From contig JBHJGU010000023.1 in assembly GCA_050331475.1 (NCBI GenBank), forward strand, positions 1 through 10,353: a stretch of 10,353 nucleotides of DNA. Direction: 5' to 3'. The DNA is from JBHJGU01 sp050331475. Its GTDB lineage: Bacteria; Pseudomonadota; Alphaproteobacteria; Caulobacterales; Maricaulaceae. Below the pieces are notes generated by a model that searched no databases, was not told where the DNA came from, and saw only the letters and a list, made by a program, of their open reading frames with translations. The translations under genes and the position numbers were made by a program. This document shows positions 5,034 to 10,353 of this stretch, piece after piece. Within the stretch, counting starts at the first letter, position 1. Each line of letters starts with the position of its first letter.

Positions 5034-7217
5034 TCAACCGGCCGTCATCTCCGCCAAGGCTCTCTCCAATAACGAGTCCGGGAGCGGAACCAAGGCTGGG
5101 GCCTGGGTGAACAAGAGCGCGCATCGCACGGGCCGATCGGGATAAAGCGTTGAAAGCACGCCCTTATAGGCCGCCATTTGCGCGATGTGGGCTGGCGCGG
5201 CGTCCTCTCCGCGGCTGACCGCGTCTCGGTTTGTTTTATAGTCGACCACCCAAATCCCGTCAGCGCCGACCACGAGCCGGTCGACCACACCCGACGCAAC
5301 CGGCCCCCCAGGCCGGATTGGCCCCGCCAACGCCGCCTCCGCGCGCGATCCCGGGCCGAACACGGCTGCAAACCCCGGCGCCTCCAACACCGTGCGAACC
5401 GCCTCCCAGATCGCGGCGCGCGCGTCCGCAGCTTCCGGCCCATGGCGGCGCAAATAAGCATCCGCGGCGGCGGCGCGCGCTTGAGGCGCCATAGCCGGCA
5501 ATCGCTCTAACAGCGCATGGGTCAATCGTCCTCGGGCGACGCCCTCGGTCACAGGTTGCGCCAGCGGCGATAAGGCGGCGCCGTCTTGGTCGAGAATTGC
5601 GCGCGAGGGCGCTAAGGGCGCCACGACCGCCTCCGGCTTGGGGGCGGCCTCGGCGAGCCAGGGCGGATGCGCCTTGGGCGAAACCTGGCTTGGACCCGCT
5701 TTGACGCGCGCCTCTGGCGCCGGTCCGATCCGGCGGCCGGTCCCGGTCGGGGCGTCGAAGGCGGCGCCGTCCGCGCGCGCCATCGCCGCCTCAGCTAAGG
5801 CGTACCAACTGTCCTCTTCCACCTTTCCCGGTGCGCGACCGGTTTTATGGCCGCAAACAATCAAGCGATCGCGCGCCCGGGTCAGCGCCACATAAAGCAA
5901 GCGACGGTCTTCGGCCTCCGCGGCGTCCTCAGCGCTAGCGCGCAGGGCGGCGGCCGCGGGCGGATCGAGATCCGCCTTAGACGACCAAATCAAACCCACA
6001 TCGGGATCGTGGAAGAAGCCGGGGGCGCGGCGGCCCGGTCGGGCTTGGGTGGTGTCCGGCAGGATGACGACAGGCGCTTCGAGCCCTTTGGCGCCATGCA
6101 CGGTCATCACGCGGACCGCGTTTTGCACCGCCTCCGGTTCGCGCTTCACTTCGCCCTGGTCGCGCGACAGCTCCACAACGAAACGCTCAAGGCTCGGCCC
6201 GCCGCGACGGTCATGGGCCAAAGCGCGCGCAAGCAAGGCCTCGACGGCGTCCTGGGCCTCCGCGCCATGGCGGGCGTAAAGCGCTTGCGCGCCCGATCGA
6301 CCGTCCGGGTCGACCGTGTTCAAAAGCCGGCTGAAGAACGCGAACGGCGAGAGCCGGCGCGCGGCCCCGATCCAGTCTTTCAACCGGGTCTGGGCGACAC
6401 CGAAGCGCGGATCGGCGTGCTCGCGCAAGCACGGCCAAAGCCGCTGACCCGGCGGTCGCAATGCCGCAAGGTCGTAAAGCGCGATCTCGTCCAAACGGAC
6501 AAACGGTCCTTTGAGGGTTTCTGCGACCGATAAGTCGTCCCAAGGCGCCAAGCCCGCCCGCGCGGCGGCGAGCATATCCTGCACGGCAATGTGCTCGGCC
6601 AGAACGATACGGTCAGCGCCGGCGGTGGGCAAACCTGCGGACTTTAGCCGGCGGATGATCTCGAAAAACAAGGCCGAGCGGCGACGGCATAGGATCAAGA
6701 AATCCCCCGGCTCGGCGAAACCCAGGTCCACGTCGTCTCGGACCCGCTGGGCCAGGGCGCACGCTAGCCGCACCCGCGCATGGGCGTCGTCGACCGCATC
6801 GACCGGAGACCACGGGTCCGCGGCGGAGACTTTTTCGGTCGCCTCCAATGCGGGCCACAGCTCCACCGCCCCCCGCCCGGTCCGCGCGGAAATGTGGCGG
6901 ACATAGCGCGGGGCGGGGGCGTTGGCGGATGCGGCCAGGAATTTGCGCTCCAACCCGCCGCCTTCGAAAATTTCATCAACAAACGCTAGGATTTCAGGGG
7001 CGGACCGGAACGAAGTCGCCATTTCCGGGCGCGCAAAGCGTAAGCCGGCGTCTGTGGACTTTGTCTCCAACGCTTCGCCTTGGGCGCGAAACCGCTCCGG
7101 CCGAGCGCCTTGGAAGCCGTAGATCGATTGTTTTTCATCGCCCACAATGAACATGGTGCGCCGCTCATCCTGAGCCGCGGCGCCGGCGAAGAACTCTTCC
7201 GACAAGGCGTCCGCCAC
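5034..7217 (-). CDS. addA: AddA C-terminal fragment (helicase motifs III to VI and nuclease)
   Basis: The frame reopens immediately after the TAA; the first usable start is GTG at 7217 (MADALSEEFF), giving 727 residues. It holds motif III FIVGDEKQSIYGFQG (from residue 24), motif IV TSFRSAPEI (69-77), motif V TVHGAKGLE (372-380) and motif VI LLYVALTRARDRL (440-452). The nuclease is intact: H567 in GRLTHALLE, D646 in GVVDRLVV, D659 and K661 in VVDYKTN. No ribosome binding site stands out before 7217, and the part lacks the P-loop, so an independent functional protein is unlikely. Intact catalytic residues argue that the interruption is recent or artefactual. Confidence 0.75.
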   Translation of the reverse strand: MADALSEEFFAGAAAQDERRTMFIVGDEKQSIYGFQGARPERFRAQGEALETKSTDAGLRFARPEMATSFRSAPEILAFVDEIFEGGGLERKFLAASANAPAPRYVRHISARTGRGAVELWPALEATEKVSAADPWSPVDAVDDAHARVRLACALAQRVRDDVDLGFAEPGDFLILCRRRSALFFEIIRRLKSAGLPTAGADRIVLAEHIAVQDMLAAARAGLAPWDDLSVAETLKGPFVRLDEIALYDLAALRPPGQRLWPCLREHADPRFGVAQTRLKDWIGAARRLSPFAFFSRLLNTVDPDGRSGAQALYARHGAEAQDAVEALLARALAHDRRGGPSLERFVVELSRDQGEVKREPEAVQNAVRVMTVHGAKGLEAPVVILPDTTQARPGRRAPGFFHDPDVGLIWSSKADLDPPAAAALRASAEDAAEAEDRRLLYVALTRARDRLIVCGHKTGRAPGKVEEDSWYALAEAAMARADGAAFDAPTGTGRRIGPAPEARVKAGPSQVSPKAHPPWLAEAAPKPEAVVAPLAPSRAILDQDGAALSPLAQPVTEGVARGRLTHALLERLPAMAPQARAAAADAYLRRHGPEAADARAAIWEAVRTVLEAPGFAAVFGPGSRAEAALAGPIRPGGPVASGVVDRLVVGADGIWVVDYKTNRDAVSRGEDAAPAHIAQMAAYKGVLSTLYPDRPVRCALLFTQAPALVPLPDSLLERALAEMTAG

Positions 7218-7241
7218 CCGCCATTGATCGGGCGCGGTGTC

Positions 7242-8495
7242 TTAGGCCTCATCGATGAGAATATGGCTCACCCCGCCGTCGAGCTTGTAGAGCACCCAAC
7301 CCGCGGCCTCACCTTCGGTGAGAAGGTCGACCGCGCGCCCAACCAAATCGTCGAAATCCAGCACCCCGCGACCGGCTTTAGCGCGGGCGTAGGCCGAGCC
7401 ATAGGCGAGCCCCAAGCTCAACGCGGCACGCGAGCGTTCAAAAACGCTCCCCGCATGGACATGGCCCCGCGCAGCGCGCATCCGCAAAGCCTCCATGCCA
7501 TAGCGTCGATCGCCTTTTCGCGCGCCGAAGTATCGTTCGAGCCAAGGATGAGACGCGCCCAACGCTTTGCTGTGCAGGCTCTCCTTCAACTCCAGACCTT
7601 TTTGCGGAAACAAGAAGCCGAGATAAGCGTCATAGGCCGCCTCTGCGTCCGGCGCGGCCAAAGCAGCCGCCAGACGCGCGGACTGCTCGGCGTCGGTCTT
7701 CCCGCCTTGGGCGAGCACATCGACGGCTCGCGCCAGCGCATTGTGGGGCGCAGCCGCCCACGCCTCCGCCTTCAAGCCCGCCTCGGTGTCTTGCGGCGAC
7801 ACCCCCAGCCGCGCGGCTAGGCGGGCGACCAAGGCCCCCGCCCCGCCCAGAGTCTGCGCACGTTTGGCGATCGCCGCGCCGGCGGTCCGGGAAAACGCAA
7901 TCGCTTCGGCTTGCGCCTGGTCCCCAGCGCGCACGGCGAAAAAGCTCAACGCCTCGCGCAGGTCGGGATCATCAGCGCGCTGGACCAGAGCGTTAGTCGC
8001 GGCGTCACGCAAGCGTGCGGCTTCAGCCTCTTCGGCCACCTCAAACCCTGGCGCCAGCCCCGCCTCCAATGGGAACAGACGCAAAAGCCGTTCGCAAAAG
8101 GCGTGTAGGGTCTGGATCTTCAGCCCCCCCGGGGTCTCAAGCGCGCGGGCGAACAATCGGCGGGCTTGGCTTAGCCGCTCGGCGCCGGGCGTGGACGCCG
8201 CCGGATCGAGATCGGCCAGGTCGGCGGCTAAATCCGGGTCCGAGGCGACGGACCAGGCGCCCAGCCGGGCGAACAACCGGCTTTGCATCTCACTCGCCGC
8301 CGCTTTGGTGTAGGTCAGCCCGAGGATCGCGCCCGGGTCGGCGCCCGCCAGCAACAGGCGCGCGATCCGGTCCACCAGAACCCGGGTTTTGCCCGATCCG
8401 GCATTGGCGCTGACAAAGGCGTGGGCGCGCGGGTCCGCGGCGTCGCGTTGGGCCGCGGTGGCGGCGTCGACGATCTCAGCGCGGGCGTCGGTCAT
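7242..8495 (-). CDS. addA: AddA N-terminal fragment (helicase motifs I to II)
   Basis: As written, translation from ATG 8495 gives 417 residues. The ATP-binding P-loop is ANAGSGKT (30-37), motif Ia is LTYTKAAASEM (60-70), and IQTLHAFCERLLRLFP follows in the 1A domain. LDFDDLV and the start of motif II, SHILIDEA, come just before the stop. The fragment would bind nucleotide poorly, since motif II is cut inside the Walker B region, and it lacks domain 2A and the nuclease. It overlaps addB by four bases, so its translation is probably coupled to addB. Confidence 0.75.
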   Translation of the reverse strand: MTDARAEIVDAATAAQRDAADPRAHAFVSANAGSGKTRVLVDRIARLLLAGADPGAILGLTYTKAAASEMQSRLFARLGAWSVASDPDLAADLADLDPAASTPGAERLSQARRLFARALETPGGLKIQTLHAFCERLLRLFPLEAGLAPGFEVAEEAEAARLRDAATNALVQRADDPDLREALSFFAVRAGDQAQAEAIAFSRTAGAAIAKRAQTLGGAGALVARLAARLGVSPQDTEAGLKAEAWAAAPHNALARAVDVLAQGGKTDAEQSARLAAALAAPDAEAAYDAYLGFLFPQKGLELKESLHSKALGASHPWLERYFGARKGDRRYGMEALRMRAARGHVHAGSVFERSRAALSLGLAYGSAYARAKAGRGVLDFDDLVGRAVDLLTEGEAAGWVLYKLDGGVSHILIDEA

Positions 8496-10353
8496 CCCGC
8501 CTCGCCCCCTGTCGCCCATTCCCCGCGCCGCGCCAACAAATCATAATCGCCATGGTCGAGGCGGAATTGCGGGCGCGGCTGGCTCAAATACGCTTGGTCG
8601 GGGTCGTCGTAAGCGCGGATCAGGCGGGTCAAGCCCGCCATGGCGGCCTCGGCCAAATCCATCGCGCTATCCTCGCCCGCCTCGCACAGGTCCATCGCGT
8701 CACAACCCTTCGGCCCGCCGGAGAGGCGTACATAGATCAGGGCGGCGCTTTGGGCCGGCGGAGCTTGGGGGAAGCCGCCCGCGGCCAACATCGCGGCCTC
8801 CAAGGGCAATTGCGGTTCGAAGCCGCTGCGGACTTGGGCGAGGCTGGGCGGCGCGCCGGTTTTGAAATCGATCACCGCCCAGCCCTGGGCGCCCTCATCG
8901 AGACGATCCGCGCGCGCGGCGAGCACGAAGGGCGCCCGGTCCAGTCCGCGATCAATGCGCAACTCGCCCTTGATCTCCAAACCGCCCGGTCGCCAGCCGG
9001 CGGCGCGGCGGGTCAAATCCCAGTGAAGCGCCCAGGCCGCGGCGCGCGCGGCGCGCAAGCGTTCGGCGTGGGCGGCCGCGCCGGCGAAGCCGGCCGCATC
9101 GATCGCCTCGAGAAAAATCCGCTCCGCGTCCTCAGCCCGCGTCTCCGATGGCGCGCGCGAGATCCGCTGAGCCAAACGCTCCATGGCGGCGTGAAGCGCC
9201 TCGCCGCGTTCACGGGGGCCTGCGGGCTCATCTAGCCCGCGCAAGCGCTCCAACCTAAGGACCTTGGCCGCGTAAAGCGCATAGGGATCACGCACCCACG
9301 TGCGGATTTGGGTCACCGACAAGCGCGCCGGACGGCGCTCCACGGGCGGTTTGGGCGCCGGCGGGGCGGCCGGTTGCGCGCGGACCTGGTCGAGCCCCTC
9401 CAACGTTTTGACCCAGGCGCGATAGTCCGGCGGCCCATCGGTTTGCGGCGCCGTCCAGTCCGGGTCCAGCGCGCCCGCGGCGGCGTCCTCGCCTAAGGCT
9501 CCAGCGAGCAAAGTCTTCAAACGCCACACCCAGCGCGAGGCGACCGCAGGGCCTGCGTCGCTGCGCTCCGAGCGGGTCAGCAAGACCCGGGCGCAGCCGA
9601 GAAGCTGGGCGAAGTCATGGGCGGACAGCCCGATGCCGCGTTCGGGCGCCGGCAGGCCTAGCGCCCTCCGCATGGCGCGGGACAATAGCGGGTCCGCGCC
9701 TGGAGCGCTCGGCCAAACGCCCTCGTTCAAACCCGCGAGGACGACGAAGTCCGCGTTGAGAAGGCGCGCCTCTAACGGCCCAAGGATCAACACATTGGGA
9801 TGACCGCCGCGCACCGGACGCGCGGGTGCGTCGGCCGCCAGCCGTCCCCACCACGCGCGATAATCTGACAGCGCCATGGCCGGCGCGGCGTCCCCATAAG
9901 CGATGAGATCTCTCAGCAGCCCGGCGGCCGCAGCGCCCGCAGGCCCGCGCCAGAGCCGAGCCGCGCCCGGTTCCTCAGGCGTGTCCGCGAAACGCTCCAG
10001 CGCACGGGCGTGGGCTTGAGCCCAACTGGCGACCGAAGCCGTCTGCGCAGGCGCGCGCATGAACGGCTCCAGCGCCAGCCGGGTGTCGTCGATCAAGGCC
10101 AGGGCGTCAGCCTTCGTCCCCGAACCCGAATCGCGCGCCAAGACCGCCTCTCGCAAACCCACCAAGTCGGCGGCGGGCCGCACCCCACGCAGCAGCCAGC
10201 GCTCAATGTCTCCGGCCACCGCGCGCGCCGTCCCCCGCGCGCGCCCCACGGTGCACCACGGGCTCTTACAGACCGCACAACCCGCGACCCGATAGGCGGG
10301 ATCGCTGGCCCACTCCAGCACAAGCTGGCAAAAACCCCCCAAATCAGGATTGT
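8492..10353 (-). CDS. addB: Double-strand break repair protein AddB, partial (N-terminus beyond the window)
   Basis: AddB is the second subunit of the AddAB helicase-nuclease; it has an inactivated helicase-like core and its own nuclease domain. About 619 of an expected ~1000 residues are visible, and the frame runs open through the right edge. Counting from the TTG at 10342, the core signature is VLILGPLEARLLNADFVVLAG followed by LNEGVWP (184-211). LSVTQIRTWVRDPYALYA (341-358) opens the nuclease domain, which carries H384 in GEALHAAME, E460, D479 in ARADRLD, D492 and K494 in VIDFKTG, and Q511. The CxxC group that ligates iron-sulfur in Bacillus AddB after the nuclease is absent (only C547 and C553 there). 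Odd: near the edge, C5 and GCAVCKSPWC (21-30) form a C-x2-C-x4-C pattern where relatives usually have leucines. The stop overlaps the addA start. A TTG at 10342 should not be taken as the real start. Confidence 0.93.
   Translation of the reverse strand, partial: NPDLGGFCQLVLEWASDPAYRVAGCAVCKSPWCTVGRARGTARAVAGDIERWLLRGVRPAADLVGLREAVLARDSGSGTKADALALIDDTRLALEPFMRAPAQTASVASWAQAHARALERFADTPEEPGAARLWRGPAGAAAAGLLRDLIAYGDAAPAMALSDYRAWWGRLAADAPARPVRGGHPNVLILGPLEARLLNADFVVLAGLNEGVWPSAPGADPLLSRAMRRALGLPAPERGIGLSAHDFAQLLGCARVLLTRSERSDAGPAVASRWVWRLKTLLAGALGEDAAAGALDPDWTAPQTDGPPDYRAWVKTLEGLDQVRAQPAAPPAPKPPVERRPARLSVTQIRTWVRDPYALYAAKVLRLERLRGLDEPAGPRERGEALHAAMERLAQRISRAPSETRAEDAERIFLEAIDAAGFAGAAAHAERLRAARAAAWALHWDLTRRAAGWRPGGLEIKGELRIDRGLDRAPFVLAARADRLDEGAQGWAVIDFKTGAPPSLAQVRSGFEPQLPLEAAMLAAGGFPQAPPAQSAALIYVRLSGGPKGCDAMDLCEAGEDSAMDLAEAAMAGLTRLIRAYDDPDQAYLSQPRPQFRLDHGDYDLLARRGEWATGGEAG

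Larger units (their letters stand above)
5034..8495 (-). pseudogene. addA: addA, double-strand break repair helicase-nuclease subunit, interrupted by one in-frame TAA
   Basis: AddA is the UvrD-family 3'-5' helicase of AddAB, with a C-terminal PD-(D/E)xK nuclease; AddAB resects broken ends and loads RecA, replacing RecBCD. The full locus is 1154 codons, the normal length for the alphaproteobacterial type, in one frame except for TAA at 7242-7244 (codon 418). That codon falls in helicase motif II: ILIDEA, stop, DTAPDQW, where the family has DEAQDT. One C-to-T change (CAA to TAA) explains it. The codons on both sides are conserved and nothing else is damaged. The start is ATG 8495, not the in-frame upstream start at 8519, because the ATG overlaps the addB stop as ATGA and gives the expected MTDARAEIVDAATAAQRDAA. 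Either a recent null allele or a base-calling error is likely; a nuclease-helicase still under selection elsewhere in the population is my preferred reading. Confidence 0.9.

Noticed and set aside
5847..6533. 228-codon open frame on the + strand inside addA
   Set aside because: It is the antisense of conserved AddA helicase sequence; the protein has no recognisable domain and is rich in Arg and Gly as expected from GC-rich antisense.
7242..7244. Recoding of TAA as glutamine (altered genetic code)
   Set aside because: folC (4596-4598) and trxA (4605-4607) end properly with TAA, and no other conserved glutamine is written TAA.
7080..7820. 246-codon open frame on the + strand that spans the addA nonsense site
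   Set aside because: It runs antisense to conserved helicase motifs II and III, has no family features, and depends on codon bias for its openness.
8496..8519. Upstream start for addA giving eight extra residues
   Set aside because: The extra residues (MGDRGRGG) lie inside the addB coding end and do not resemble AddA; the ATGA overlap favours 8495.

Overview
This window looks like chromosomal housekeeping DNA from an alphaproteobacterium. The DNA is GC-rich (about two-thirds G+C by eye, not counted). It carries the order trpF-trpB-trpA-accD-folC on the + strand facing trxA, addA and addB on the - strand, an arrangement familiar from Caulobacter- and Rhizobium-type genomes. Three details agree with that placement: the AccD lacks the usual zinc-ribbon cysteines, the AddA/AddB pair is of the two-nuclease type without an obvious Fe-S cluster motif in AddB, and folC starts with TTG directly behind accD. 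I cannot place it below class level. Both ends cut through genes, so this may be a whole metagenomic contig.

Positions 1-154 hold the tail of trpF, but the first ~70 bases are so G-rich that they look like damaged base calls over a real gene end. trpB (179-1396) and trpA (1561-2355) encode the two subunits of tryptophan synthase. An unusually long spacer of 164 bases separates them and contains two consecutive stem-loops. accD (2370-3296) and folC (3303-4598) follow at 14- and 6-base spacings, so trpF to folC probably form one transcription unit joining tryptophan, fatty acid and folate synthesis.

The second unit runs leftwards: addB (cut by the right edge, ending at 8492), addA (8495-5034), then trxA (4952-4605). 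addB and addA overlap by ATGA and should be translationally coupled; together they form the helicase-nuclease that processes double-strand breaks for recombination. trxA follows after 81 bases with its own strong ribosome binding site. folC and trxA converge with only 6 bases between their stop codons.

The most notable event is a single in-frame TAA in addA at 7242-7244. It sits exactly where helicase motif II (DEAQD) should have glutamine, and the frame is intact on both sides. Either this strain (or read) carries a fresh nonsense mutation that removes AddAB, or it is a base error. I see no mobile element, CRISPR array, tRNA, rRNA or novel gene system. The real points of interest are the addA stop, the trpB-trpA spacer structures and the odd left edge.
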